From NCBI GenBank assembly GCA_916610825.1, contig OU744452.1, positions 2,763,543 to 2,827,542 on the forward strand: DNA of 64,000 nucleotides, read 5' to 3'. Every line of letters begins with the position of its first letter. Position 1 is the stretch's first letter. This document shows, piece after piece, positions 24,588-37,020 of this stretch. The DNA is from Haliclystus octoradiatus (Eukaryota; Cnidaria; Staurozoa; Stauromedusae; Haliclystidae). The position numbers and the translations under genes were made by a program. Below the pieces are notes generated by a model. It saw nothing but the letters and a program-made list of their open reading frames with translations, ran no database searches and had not been told where the DNA came from.

Positions 24588-27500
24588 ATGGATCGTCATC
24601 GCAAGTTACCTTTGGATGACCCCGAAAAGGCGTATGCCTGGTTCTCTGCTTTGCAAGCAAGATGTAGAAGAGAGAAAGTAATCGACGAGACTTCCAAAGA
24701 TGAAGAAGGAAGAGACGTTAAAAAGTATAATCAAACGGATTTATTCCTCGAAATGTGTGGCGAGAAATCGTACATAACTTTGGCCAGATTATTGAAGCCA
24801 GAGAAAATGGAATGTATACCATTTAAAGAAATCTATGATGTTGCAAAAGCCTTTCTAGAGCCAAAAGAAAGATTATTAATAGCCGAAAGAACGAATTTTT
24901 TATCAATCGAGAAAAATGTAGATGAATCGGCCGATGAAGTTCACATGAGAATTAATCATTCATCTGATAGATGTGACTTCTCATCATTCAAGACTATGAT
25001 GGACCCTTCAGATGAGCTAAAGAAAATGGTTTTCATCAAATGTTTCAAAGACAAAGATATAACTAAAAGTCTATTGGAATTTATCAGACGGACGCCAAAG
25101 TACACATATGATGATTTTAGAGAGCAAGTACGTCAGTATGAGCAAGCTAACCTCTTTGTGAAAGCAGCTGCAACCTCAAAATCAACTAATGAAGGTGAAA
25201 TTCATTATGCGTCAAGTAATAAGGGTAAGATTATTAATAATTGTAAATTTTGTAAAGAAAAACATTTACATGGCAAATGTCCAGCTTTTACTGCTATATG
25301 TCGTTCTTGTGATAAACGTGGACATTACGCTAGTTGCTGTCGAAAGTCAGAACGTAAACATGCCAATACTGATAATAATATGCGTAGTTATAAGACTAAG
25401 AATAGCAATAAAGGAAATTCACGCCATTCAGTAAATAATGTAGATAATTTAACTACATCCGATGACGACAGTGATGAGAGCGCTGATTTTGAATTTCTTG
25501 GTTTAACATCCGATTCAGACAATATTGATAATATTATAGAAAAAGTTCAAATAAATAATTGCAATATATCTATGCAACATGATACTGGTGCAACTTGTAC
25601 AATACTTTCATCTAAATTATGGAACACAATTGGTAGCCCTACTTTGACCTCAAGTACTCTAAAGCTAAAAGCATATGACGGTCATGAGTTAAAACTTTTA
25701 GGAGTATTTAATAGTAATATTCATCGTGAAGATGGTAAAAATATAAATATTAATATTCATGTATTAGATTCAAATCGTGAGTATGGTTTATTCGGGCGAG
25801 ATGTTCTTGTTGATGATGATCGTATTAACTCTGTTGATACACAAAACGTTAAACCCCTTCCCTACATTAAGGATTTTGTTGCTTCGATGAAGGTTAAACA
25901 GGATGCCAGACCTGTATTTTGTAAGGCTAGATCAGTGCCGTTACCCCTTCAAGACCAAGTAAGTCTAGAGCTCGATAAGTTAGAAGCAATGGGAATTATA
26001 GAGCCCATGGAGAGTGGGGGTACTGAAAATTCTTCCCCGGTGGTATGGGTTAAGAAACGATCCGGAGGTCTGCGGATGTGTGCGGACTTTAGTGTTCATG
26101 TTAATAATAAAATTTTAAGGGAGGCATACCCGTTGCCAAATATTGAAAATATTTTTGCGGAAATGAATGATTCTTGTTATTTTGCAAAAATTGATCTCCA
26201 ATCTTCCTATTGGCAAATTTTACTTGATAAACAAGCACAAGATTTATCAGTTATTAACACAAGCAAAGGTTTATATCGCGTAAAAAGATTGCAAATGGGA
26301 ATGAAAAATTCTAGCGCTATTTTCCAGCAATGTATTGAATCGGTTTCAAAAGGTTTAAAAGGAGTCGTTCCTTATCAAGACGATGTCCTGATTTACGCTA
26401 AAACTGAAGAATCTCTCAAAAAACGTTTGAACGCTGTTACTGAACGTTTTCGTCATAGACATTTGAGTATTAACGTCGATAAATGTGTTAATCGTGTTTC
26501 AGAAGTTTCATTTTTAGGATATCGGATTTCCCCTGACGGAATCGGTCCTGATCCAAAACTCGCTGAAAAAATTCAAGCTGTTAAACCACCAACTACAATT
26601 AAACAAGTTGAATCGTTTCTTGGTTAAGCAAATTTTTTCCGTCATCTCATAGACAATTTTGCAAGCAAGGTAAAACCTCTAAACGCTCTTCGCAAAAAGA
26701 ATACTGAATTTTTATGGTCAGATAAATGTCAGAATGCGTATGATCGACTTAAAAATGAGTTATCTCAACAGCCTCTTGTTCAGCCTTATTCTTTAAAAAA
26801 GGAAGCCACGCTTACAACCGATGCATCAGGTGAAGCGATTGCCGGTATTTTGACACAGGATGGAAAGCCTGTTATTTACATTTCAAAGTCGCTTACTCCT
26901 GCAGAGCAAAAATACTTTACCACTGAGCGTGAAGCGTTGGCAATAGTTTGGTGTGTTGAGCGATTACGTGCGTTGCTTTTAGGTTGAAAATTTGCTCTAA
27001 TAACTGATCACAAGGCATTAACGTATCTATTTAGCAATTCAAAAGGTGTGCCAAAAACTGCTTCTGCCGGACTGTCCCGCTGGGCAATCAAGCTTATGGC
27101 CTTTGATTTTACGTTAGTTCATCAACCAGGTGAGAAAATTACTCACGGTGATTCTCTTTCTCCTTTTGAAAATGTTTCCATTTCACGAGAAGATGTTGTT
27201 GCTAGTTTGGAAGTAGCCAGTGTTGCTTTTATGGCTCCAGTCGTTGACGTCAGCGATTTAAAATTAGCATTACAAAATGACGTAGTTTCTCAATCGATTT
27301 GTAAACGAATTATTTCCGGTAACTGGAATAATTTATCGAATGCTGAAAAATCACTTGCTAAATATCGTGATTCATTGACAATTGAAAATGATCTTATTTA
27401 TGCTAAATCATTTCCTTTCATACCTGAGGCATTGCGCACAACAATTCTGAAAAAAGCACACGACACTCATCAAGGCATTAATTCAACCTTACGGTTTATT

Positions 27501-28406
27501 TTAAAAGGTGCCTGGTGGCCCGGTATTTCCCGTGATGTTGACCGTTTTGTTTCCAATTGTTCTACTTGTTGTGGTCTCAGACCAAAAGTTTCCAATTCTG
27601 TTCACAAGTGGCCCGAAGCTGGTTCTTGGGAACGCCGTCATATGGATTTTGGACACGTAAAAGAAATGGGACCAGTTTTGTTAATTGCAGATGCCGGAAG
27701 CGGTTGGATAGAAGCCTTCCGTTGTTCTGACTCTTCAACTCCGCTCATTATCCGAATATTTTCCACTCTGTTTGCTCGTTTCGGAATTCCTAAATTAGTT
27801 GTTTCTGATAACGCTAAAGAGTTTATCAATGATGAAATTGTTTCTTGGCTGTCTAAGTCAGGTTGTCGAAAATCAGAATCACCGCAATATTTTCCTCGTG
27901 CCAACGGCTTGGCTGAGCGTGCTGTTCAAACCGTTAAACGTGGCATGAAAGCATGGAACAAAACTCTGCGTGTGTCTTTCGACATGTTCTTAAACAAAAT
28001 TTTGCTAGTGCATCGCACCACATCCGCAGCTAGGCAAAAGTCACCTGCTGAGATCCTTCTCGGAAGATCTCCGCGCATTCCGTTCGTTTCTGAACTCATC
28101 CCCGGTGACGTAGTGATGTATCGTCAATCACCATCCCATCAACCCTCCCAAGCAGAATATATCCTCGCCAAGGGTAGGAATACAGCCTGGTTGACCCACA
28201 ATGACCGCACTGTATTAGCATCAAAAGACCAGTTTGCCCCTGTTCCTCATTCATCGAATCAATCTAATTCAAACCGTGTAAACAGTTCTAATTCTAATGA
28301 TTTACCAACGTCATCAACATTAACATCTGACTCTAGTAAGACTGCTCCTGTAATTAGACGTTCTACACGTCAAACTAAGGAACCATCCTATTTAGGACGT
28401 TCGTAA
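24588..28406 (+). pseudogene. Gypsy-2 Gag-Pol polyprotein with two in-frame stops
   Basis: The ATG at 24588 opens a frame of 1272 codons ending with TAA at 28404-28406, broken by TAA at 26625-26627 and TGA at 26985-26987. Gag ends in zinc knuckles, the second canonical (CRSCDKRGHYASCC). Then come retropepsin (QHDTGATCTIL), reverse transcriptase with PYQDDVLIY, RNase H (TTDASGEAIAGIL, LITDHKALTYL) and integrase. The integrase has an HHCC finger and D,D,E at MDFGHVKEMG, VVSDNAKEF and ANGLAERAVQ. The first stop falls in the conserved FLGxANF motif after the RT thumb, the second in RNase H before KFALITDH. Both are single-base nonsense changes in otherwise conserved motifs, so the copy is dead as read. 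Confidence 0.93.
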
Positions 28407-28629
28407 ATTTATTTAATTCTCATACCTATTCAATTATATACTTATTCCATTATACGATATTGTTCGTTAATATAATTTTCATGCTTATATTCAAATATAC
28501 CATATTTTCTTTAATATACTTAATTTTCATACTTATATTCAAATATACCATATTTTCTTTAATATACTTAATTTAAATTTAAATACCTATTATAATACAC
28601 CATAGTTAATCTTACAATACGCATGTTCA

Positions 28630-28645
28630 TGCTGGTGAAGGGAAG
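28630..28645 (+). promoter_or_regulatory. Gypsy-2 polypurine tract
   Basis: GGTGAAGGGAAG abuts the 3' LTR, as expected for plus-strand priming. The preceding ~220 bp are an AT-rich 3' untranslated stretch with a ~55-bp tandem repeat (ATACCATATTTTCTTTAATA). Confidence 0.75.
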
Positions 28646-28873
28646 TGTCACATTACTGACTATCCTCGTTTTAATGTTGTAATCCTCGTTTCTGTTTAAT
28701 TAGTAATTGTTATATTTAGAATAGCGTTAACTATAAAGCAACTCGACTAAGCTAATATAGTCAGTCGGTTAGTCGGAGTTGTAATGTTATGTTTGAATTA
28801 CATTGTTGAAGTTAAACAAATCTGTCTTATCTCTCATTGTTCAATCTCCAAGTCGTAGTTTGGTTATACGACA
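28646..28873 (+). repeat. Gypsy-2 3' LTR (228 bp)
   Basis: Matches 24312-24539 except for one base and is followed by the CTAGC target duplication. Confidence 0.95.
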
Positions 28874-28878
28874 CTAGC

Positions 28879-29543
28879 ATGGTGTGAATGTATATAGATT
28901 CTACCGTTTTAATCATAGGTCCTCATACATCGATCAATAATCTTTGAACAATGTATTAAGTGACGTTATAGCCCTCCATGCATGTAGCCTCTACAACACG
29001 CATTGCGTGTAACTGGTATTGCGTGTAACTGGTAACTGGTATTTGTAAATAATGCGTTCCATAACTTTTCATGCAATGCAGGTAAAAGATATAGGTCGTT
29101 AATTATTTTTTCAGAGGCTTTTTCGTTTTTTAAAGATTGGGGACCGGGTTGGGGACACAATTGATTTCTTCCTGACAGTTATAAATGTTGCCATGATGTG
29201 AGTGTTGCTTTACAGTGTTTAGTGATGATGAACTAAAAAAATGCAGACAAACCCGGGAGTTGTATATAATGGCCCTATAATCAATTCAAATGAAAATATT
29301 GCTTCACTTTCGAGAGTCGGCGAGTCGTTTACACAGGATCATGTAATAATCTACTTTTAAATAAAACCAATAATCATGCTATTAAAGATAGGACTGTTTC
29401 ATGCGTATGAAGCTGAATTAGGGTCAAACTCGATTCACACGGCGATGACGTATTTCACATGGTGATGATGTGTTTTCACATGGCGATGATTTATTCTGAA
29501 CCAGTGTAGTGTTCAAGCAAAATCGCCCCCTTAGTACTGTGGC
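28879..29543. other. Intergenic with a small direct repeat
   Basis: No gene recognised. About three copies of a unit ending CACATGGCGATGAT lie at 29436-29495. Confidence 0.35.
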
Positions 29544-29551
29544 AACGAAAT

Positions 29552-31837
29552 ATGAAGCGGAATCGGGGTCATAATTCCAAACGTTCGTGCCGTCGTTGGA
29601 TTTCCGTGTCGTCGTTGAATTTCATTCCGTGTTTCCATGTCGTCGTCATCTGCGCTGCCATCTGCGCAGTTAATTTCGCGCGGAATCGGGGTCAATATTC
29701 TGAGCTGCGGAGTCGTCGTTGGATCTTGCTTCGTTGTTGAACTTCATTCCGTCGTCTGCACTTCCGTCTGCGCTGCCGTCTGCGTCGCCATCTGCGCAAC
29801 TATCAAATTGTCTCTCACTTTTGACCAAGGTGTTTTATTACCAAGAGGAAGGTTTTCGATTTATGTTTGATATTATCTACACTGGATTTTAATTACTGTC
29901 AGATTCAGGCTTAGCATTCATTGCTTACTTAATTGTTCGTTTTCAAATAGTTGTTATAAATTCTATCAGAGGTCTGGATTGTGGAATACTCACGCTTATA
30001 TGACGGAAAAACAATGGAAGTGTTTGCAGTTTATTAATTTATTAATATCATTTATGTCATTAATTGAGAAAGATTTATAGCTATTATTATTATAGCTATT
30101 ATGTAGTAAAGTGTAACTGGAGGCAGACTCAGAAAATGCAACATCAAAATCCATGAAATACTGATAACACCGATGCACCCTAACACCATGTGAAGTACTT
30201 GTATGTTGTTTTTAGACGCTGTCTCGAATACTTTTCTTCGGAAAATCTAAGAATCTAGGACAATATGATTGATGTCATTGATCAGAATGAAAAAGTCCCA
30301 CTACTGCAAGACTACAAAATGTCCAATATTTTGAATATGAGTCTGCTGCTTCTATATTTCATGGATTTTGATTTTGCTTTTTCCGAGTCTGTCTGTCAAC
30401 CTTCAATCACATGTTCCGATAATAATTATATGTTTCTCAATAATAAACTGCAAACATTAATGCCATCGTTTTTCATATCCATATAAGCTTGAATATTTTA
30501 CAATCCAGACCTCTTACAAGTCTTATAAAACTAAATAATCATTGTATTTCCAGAAATTATCCCGTTAAACTAAAGCCATTTAAAATTTGACCTGAAGAGA
30601 CCTGAAATTTATTCTTTGTGATGTTTTCAAATTGATGCGCAGATGGCAGCGCAGATGACGACAGAATAGAAACATGGAATGAAATTCAACGACGACGCGG
30701 AAATCCAACGACGGCACGAACGGTCGGAATTATATGAAGCGGAATCAGGGTCATAATTCCGACCGTTCGTGCCGTCGTTAAATTTCAGGTCTCTTCAGGT
30801 CAAATTTTAAATGGCTTTAGTTTAACGGGATAATTTCTGGAAATACAATGATTATTTAGTTTTATAAGACTTATAAGAGGTCTGGATTGTAAAATATTCA
30901 AGCTTATATGGATATGAAAAACGATGGCATTAATGTTTGCAGTTTATTATTGAGAAACATATAATTATTATCGGAACATGTGATTGAAGGTTGACAGACA
31001 GACTCGGAAAAAGCAAAATCAAAATCCATGAAATATAGAAGCAGCAGACTCATATTCAAAATATTGGACATTTTGTAGTCTTGCAGTAGTGGGACTTTTT
31101 CATTCTGATCAATGACATCAATCATATTGTCCTAGATTCTTAGATTTTCCGAAGAAAAGTATTCGAGACAACGTCTAAAAACAACATACAAGTACTTCAC
31201 ATGGTGTTAGGGTGCATCGGTGTTATCAGTATTTCATGGATTTTGATGTTGCATTTTCTGAGTTGCCTCCAGTTACACTTTACTACATAATAGCTATAAT
31301 AATAATAGCTATAAATCTTTCTCAATTAATGACATAAATGATATTAATAAATTAATAAACTGCAAACACTTCCATTGTTTTTCCGTCATATAAGCGTGAG
31401 TATTCCACAATCCAGACCTCTGATAGAATTTATAAAAACTATTTGAAAACGAACAATTAAGTAAGCAATGAATGCTAAGCCTGAATCTGACAGTAATTAA
31501 AATCCAGTGTAGATAATATCAAACATAAATCGAAAACCTTCCTCTTGGTAATAAAACACCTTGGTCAAAAGTGAGAGACAATTTGATAGTTGCGCAGATG
31601 GCGACGCAGACGGCAGCGCAGACGGAAGTGCAGACGACGGAATGAAGTTCAACAACGAAGCAAGATCCAACGACGACTCCGCAGCTCAGAATATTGACCC
31701 CGATTCCGCGCGAAATTAATTGCGCAGATGGCAGCGCAGATGACGACGACATGGAAACACGGAATGAAATTCGACGACGACACGGAAATCCAACGACGGC
31801 ACGAACGTTTGGAATTATGACCCCGATTCCGCTTCAT
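29552..31837. mobile_element. Palindromic foldback transposon, 2286 bp, 8-bp target duplication
   Basis: The arms, about 29552-30600 and 30781-31837, are almost identical inverted copies of >1 kb. Ends read ATGAAGCGGAATCGGGGTCA. The 8-bp duplication AACGAAAT flanks it (29544-29551 and 31838-31845). The centre (30600-30780) is itself an inverted pair of terminal-like sequence (GAACGGTCGGAATTATATGA). Subterminal DNA is rich in CGTCGTTG, CATCTGCGC and GAATCGGGGTCA motifs. Inside each arm two diverged blocks (around AATCCAGACCTCT) are inverted to each other, so repeats are nested. Eight-base duplications are typical of hAT and P-type elements. No transposase was found, and the matching frames in both arms are mirror images. 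Confidence 0.93.
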
Positions 31838-31845
31838 AACGAAAT

Positions 31846-32235
31846 GGCAGTATTTGGTACGCTGTTTAGTGTTTTAAAAAGTAGATAAAATTGGAAAAGT
31901 ATTTAGCTAGCATGATTATCGACACCACCTTGATTATATGACTTGAAATATGTAGAAAGTACTGTTCATGGTTGAAAATAATTGATGAAATAAGATGTAA
32001 AGAAGAAACAAATAGTTTCCCATTCTATATACTAATACTCATAAGTCCCTTGAATCAAATGTAAAATAAACACGTTATGAAGTGAACAATTATTGGAATT
32101 TCTCTGGGCTATGCCGGTGTTGTTGTATAGGTGAAACACAATTTAATATAGAAAAGCCCCCGACAAATTGTTACCTTCGCAACTTGAACTTTATGACACT
32201 CAGTATGATACTCGGGTTTGTAATGTTTGTTGGAT
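31846..32235. other. Intergenic, nothing recognised
   Basis: No supported gene or repeat. Confidence 0.3.
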
Positions 32236-32475
32236 TTTTGACTCATGGTTACGTAAGTGACCTTGAGTCTATGCTGTCATGGTGGAAACGTTTTCATTTC
32301 ATTTCGTTTCATTTTTGACTCATGGTTACGTAAGTGACCTTGAGTCTATACTGTCATGGTGGAAACGTTTTCATTTCATTTCATTTCATTTCATTTCATT
32401 TCATTTCATTTCATTTCATTTCATTTCATTTCATTTCATTTCATTTCATTTCATTTCATTTCATTTCATTTCATT
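32236..32475. repeat. Short duplication and (TTTCA)n microsatellite
   Basis: A ~77-bp unit (TTTTGACTCATGGTTACGTA, then CTGTCATGGTGGAAACG) occurs twice from 32236. It runs into about 20 copies of TTTCA at ~32370-32475. A related unit lies near 42985-43030, before the second copy of the following dispersed repeat. Confidence 0.9.
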
Positions 32476-32639
32476 TTTGACTAAATCTATTGTTCTTTTG
32501 AAATAACGTTCAACACACTGCTTTGCGTGCTAACAAAGGACGAACACAAAACGATTGCGCAAGAAACACCATTTTATTGTTAAAAATACAATGGGCATGC
32601 TGTGTGATTATTCCAAATTTTTAGCCAAATTTTTTTGAC

Positions 32640-33515
32640 AAAAATTTTTTTCCATTGCCCGCCATGATGGCCGACTCGCAGCTTAGCAAGATTATAATTG
32701 CATTATTTAATGAAATGTTTTCTAATACTCCTGGATTAGTTTACATCGTGATTATCTCTTTATTGGTAGAACACATGATTGTTTTCTTCTTCTCGTCATT
32801 TGAAATGGTTAATGAAAGATTTTAATCGTTCTGTAACATCACTATTTGAGGTGAAACTTCGAAGATAATTGTTGTTGTGTTTTGACCATGAGAACTTTTG
32901 AACCGACAATTCATCATTTGGTTGGGGGCTTAGACAAGACAGTATTATATATTTATTGTTTGTATTGTTTTCTGAAGTTATTTATTACATCAAACTGCTA
33001 AGCCAGTCGTCATGGTTTTATTTGGTTTATTAAAATGTTTTAATTCTGCTGCGACATCACCTTAAGAAGAGACAATTTCGCACGTCATTTACAACTCACA
33101 CCTGTATTGTAAGTAGTGAAAATCACTTCATCTGTTGTTATCTTGGTATGGTCTATTGGTGAAGCGTTCGCATTAGGCGCGCGGGGTCTGGGGTTCAATC
33201 TCATCGGTCTACCTAACGTTTTTATCTTTTTTCTTTTTACTTTGATTTATTATTTGGATATATTTTTCTTTATATTATTATATTATTTGGATATTGTTAT
33301 AATTTATTTTATTTGATTGAAGTTGATTTTTTTTATTTGATCTGATTTTTATATCATTCAATTGGATTGATTTACTTTTTTGAATTTGATTTGATTTGAT
33401 TTTTCTTTGCATGATGATTTGATTGATTTGATATTCTATTGAATTTGATTTCCATTTGTTTATTTTGATTATTAAATTATTCACCATGAGTCCGAGCGTA
33501 GCGGAGCTATTTTTT
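32640..33515. repeat. Dispersed repeat family R1, copy 1
   Basis: Shares long blocks at about 90 percent identity with 43255-44095 in the same orientation: GTTTACATCGTGATTATCTC, GGTGAAACTTCGAAGATAAT, GGGGGCTTAGACAAGACAGT and the terminal CACCATGAGTCCGAGCGTAG. It ends in the short palindrome-like CCGAGCGTAGCGGAGC followed by a T run. The middle differs between copies, and here includes a tRNA-like segment. No protein is encoded. Confidence 0.8.
33143..33222 (+). repeat. tRNA-derived segment (possible SINE head)
   Basis: An A-box-like TATGGTCTATTGG (~33147) and a B-box-like GGGGTTCAATCTC (~33190) are spaced as in a tRNA, with GCGCGGGGTCTG before the B box. It does not fold into a clean cloverleaf by eye. 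A T-rich tail follows, as expected for a decayed tRNA-derived SINE or pseudogene. Confidence 0.45.
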
Positions 33516-33754
33516 TTTGGGAGCTATGGCTACTACTTCCACGTGCTTTGAGATAAACTAGATAGTACCAAATTTTGTAAATTTTCTCAATTAAATTGCG
33601 GCTTCGATCGGCTTTTCTACATAGATTTGTTCATGCATTTATTTTGAACCAGTTAAACCAGATGATTCACAACTCAATATAAACATGCATTTGCATGCAA
33701 CTCGAAGTCTAGTTAAATAAAAATATGTATATTTCATAGAAGATATTGGTAAAA

Positions 33755-34360
33755 CGTTGTCTTACTGATTGAACATAGGGCTCAATGCAAAATAATATTA
33801 GATATAGCAGAGCATAAATAATAAAAGTCAGAGAATCAGACAGTCATGTTTGCTACTTGAAGTTTCACACCGAGGCGATCATCAGGCAATCTATTCAATG
33901 ATAAATAACACTATACCTTCTAGATACATACAGAATAGGGTGCTATTGTTATTAAGGCTATTGTTAATTTTATGGATATAGGTTATTCTATTGTTCTTTA
34001 TTCCGGCGATGCTGTGATAATATATCATGTTTTAAATTTTGACAGGTAAAAATTTGTTTTCATGTCTACATTTTGATATCATTTCGGTTTTTTTATTAAG
34101 AACATTTTTATTAGAGAAAATTATATGATACTTTTCTGTAATAATAAGAAATAAGTCGCATTTTTTTGCTTGGTTGTGGTATGCCACGGCAGTAGAAAGT
34201 ATTGACCATTTGATGTTGTAGGTAATTTGATTGTCTTTAAGTTGCCGGATATGCTTGGACAGTTCTGTTGAGTTGATGTACTTTCTGTTTAAATGATAGC
34301 GCGTGTTGAGTATAACGTCGTTTGAATGTGCCTTCAGTTAATCCTATATAATTGTTTAAA
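33755..34360 (-). pseudogene. Penelope-like element 3' end: GIY-YIG domain and flank
   Basis: From ~34352 the minus strand reads NNYIGLTEGTFKRRY, the start of a GIY-YIG endonuclease. After a frame change it continues NQITYNIKWSILSTAVAY and ends TEMISKCRHENKFLPVKI with a stop at ~34047. That pattern (YIG, IKW, CRH) is the C-terminal endonuclease of Penelope-like elements. The next ~290 bp (34047-33755) are its 3' flank, shared with 59178-59515, and contain a hammerhead-like motif. The reverse-transcriptase part is absent; a 147-bp tandem repeat abuts the truncation. Confidence 0.8.
33845..33892 (-). ncRNA. Hammerhead-ribozyme-like motif 3
   Basis: Minus strand: stem I strand TTGC, CTGATGA (33885-33879), stem II TCGC/GTGT, GAAA (33866-33863), stem III ACT/AGT around TCA, GTA (33856-33854), then stem I partner GCAA. 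The four-base stem I is perfect. It sits in the 3' flank of a Penelope-like GIY-YIG remnant, the expected place. The T-T closing pair of stem II is unusual. Confidence 0.65.
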
Positions 34361-34374
34361 GTCAGAAGTTCCAA

Positions 34375-34935
34375 AGCAGGATGGATTCCAAAATTGAAAT
34401 TTGATGCCTCAGAAATGACAAAAATTCGCATTACCTGACATTTTGAATCAAAAATTCTGGCACCTTCACATCAGGGGTCAAGTCACATCACAGGAATGCA
34501 TTTTTCTTGAAACCGGAAATTCCACAGCAGGATTCCAAAATTGAAAATTTGATGTCTCAGAAATGACAAAAATTCGTATTACATGACATTTTGAATCAAA
34601 AATTCTAGCACCTTCACAGCAGGGGTCAAGTCACATCACAGGAATACATTTTCCTTGAAACCGGAAATTCTACAGCAGGATTCCAAAATTGAAAATTTGA
34701 TGCCTCAGAAATGACAAAAATTCGTATTACCTGACATTTTGCATCAAAAATTCTAGCACCTTCACAGCAGGGGTCAAGTCACATCACAGGAATACATTTT
34801 CCTTGAAACCGGAAATTCCACAGCAGGATTCCAAAATTGAAAATTTGATGCCTCAGAAATGACAAAAATTCGTATTACCTGACATTTTGCATCAAAAATT
34901 CTGGCACTTTCACAGCAGGGGTCAAGTTACATGCT
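34375..34935. repeat. Tandem repeat, 147-bp unit, ~3.8 copies
   Basis: Units share GATTCCAAAATTGAAAATTT, CTCAGAAATGACAAAAATTC and GGGGTCAAGTCACATCACAG. Starts fall near 34380, 34530, 34677 and 34823. The sequence is unrelated to the satellite at 15545-17490. Confidence 0.9.
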
Positions 34936-36383
34936 CCAAATTGCCTGAATAGACTCATACCTGGTATCCTGAATGAATGGCACAACTCCGACTCCCATAT
35001 GTATGAGGTGTGAGCTGTGTTAGGTGAAGAAAAAGTTTGTGAGGAATATAATGAACGCAAAGTACCTATCCCATGCTGAGCCTCTGATGAAATATTTAGG
35101 TATCTTAAAATTCAAAGATTTATACAATTTAAAGGTGGTTTCTTTTATACATAGATAGTTAATTGCCAAATTATTCTGTTCTACTTGCAACAACTACTAC
35201 GTATGTTGGTAAATGGTATTATTATTATAGCTGTATGTTAACTTTTTAATTACAATTAATTTTGAATTTTTTTTTAGTTTAAATTTACCATTTTTGTTTT
35301 AACCTTTTACCCATGTTATTCATAAACACTATAGAGTCCTCAATAGACAAGCAAAGTTTGCTTACGAGATGACGTTCAACCATTGTATATCATACTTAAT
35401 TAATCAATGTCTTCAGCATGTATATATCTTTTTATCATGTGGTTGAAATAAATTTCTATTCTATTCTATATAGCGCCTATATGGAAGCACCCCCATATGC
35501 TATTTATCCCATACTATCAAATTTGAAGAGAGAGAAAATAATACACAATATGTTTAAGAATGATTTGCTAAGAATAAATGTTTCTCATTAAAGCAACACA
35601 TTATCTCCATCTTGACATTTGACACGGAACAACTAGAGCTCACTTACAGCGAAAAAAATGATTTTGTGCATGTGTTAATTGGGGTGTGAAATCTTTTATT
35701 ACATTTTAAACAGAGTACAAAATAATGGGGTGCAAAATTGTTTGCCCGCTCACGAAAAAATCCAACCCGCCCTCTTTCCCGGTGTTAGAAATGACTGGTA
35801 TTCAGCGCTAGCTCAGGTGGATTGGATATGACGTCACAAGATAGAAACTAGTACATAACCTCTTTCTCGTTTTGCTTTGCGCGGAAAACAAACTTCTTTT
35901 CGATTCTCGAAGTTGTATCTCGCTTTTCAAGTGGAGAGGAAATTCCAGGGCGTTCCTAAAATGGGGCATTTGGGGCATGATACCCCCTGACGACTTTCTG
36001 CAGTCGGCAAAAGAGAGAAGAAATGGCAAAGGAATACATTCACTTTCCAAGAGTGGAAGTGAGAGAATTGTTTCATTGTTGTAGTTATTTATTTAGCTAC
36101 ATAAAGATTTTTGAAGGAAAGAGCAATGAACACAGAAACACAACCTTTACTTAGCTGACACACATTAACATAAGAACCGTCAGCACCATGTAGGTGTGGC
36201 ATAATAGGGGGTAGCTTACAATCACTACATTGTCCACACAAATCACGAATACTGTATATAGAGACAGTTATCTTCAACTTCAACAGTTTGGTGTTTGATC
36301 AAGAGGATAGACGAGAGAAATGTTGGGCACCCAGATGATGACTTTAGGTCAATGTACAATTTAAACACGTATGGCAAAACTTC
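34936..36383. other. Intergenic, nothing firmly recognised
   Basis: A (TTCTA)n-like tail after AAATAAATTTC near 35447-35468 suggests a retroposon end. The frames at 35808-36084 and 36089-36283 have no motif or splice support. Confidence 0.35.
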
Positions 36384-36533
36384 ATGTGGCGCATTCAAAA
36401 TAGGATACCGCACCATAAATTGCGTTCAATTTACGGTTACATATCCGGTCGGACTCCGGTGAATTCGACACATTTTTTTTTACTTAACACCCCCTTCAAA
36501 GAAACTCTCTCGGTGCGGCCACGAAGAAATAAT

Positions 36534-37020
<487 letters not shown>

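Larger units (their letters stand above)
24312..28873 (+). mobile_element. Gypsy-2: Ty3/gypsy LTR retrotransposon, 4562 bp
   Basis: 228-bp direct LTRs (24312-24539 and 28646-28873) differ at one position. They are flanked by the 5-bp duplication CTAGC (24307-24311 and 28874-28878). One frame holds Gag, protease, reverse transcriptase, RNase H and integrase in Ty3/gypsy order. It is distinct in sequence from gypsy-1 and gypsy-3. The near-identical LTRs mean a recent insertion. Confidence 0.95.

Noticed and set aside
29637-31752. Identical proteins on opposite strands in the 2.3-kb palindrome
   Set aside because: Mirror images caused by the inverted arms, with no motifs, and rich in repeat-derived Cys/Ala/Ser.
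35808-36283. Short frames on both strands near 36 kb
   Set aside because: No domain, no splice sites and overlapping on opposite strands.
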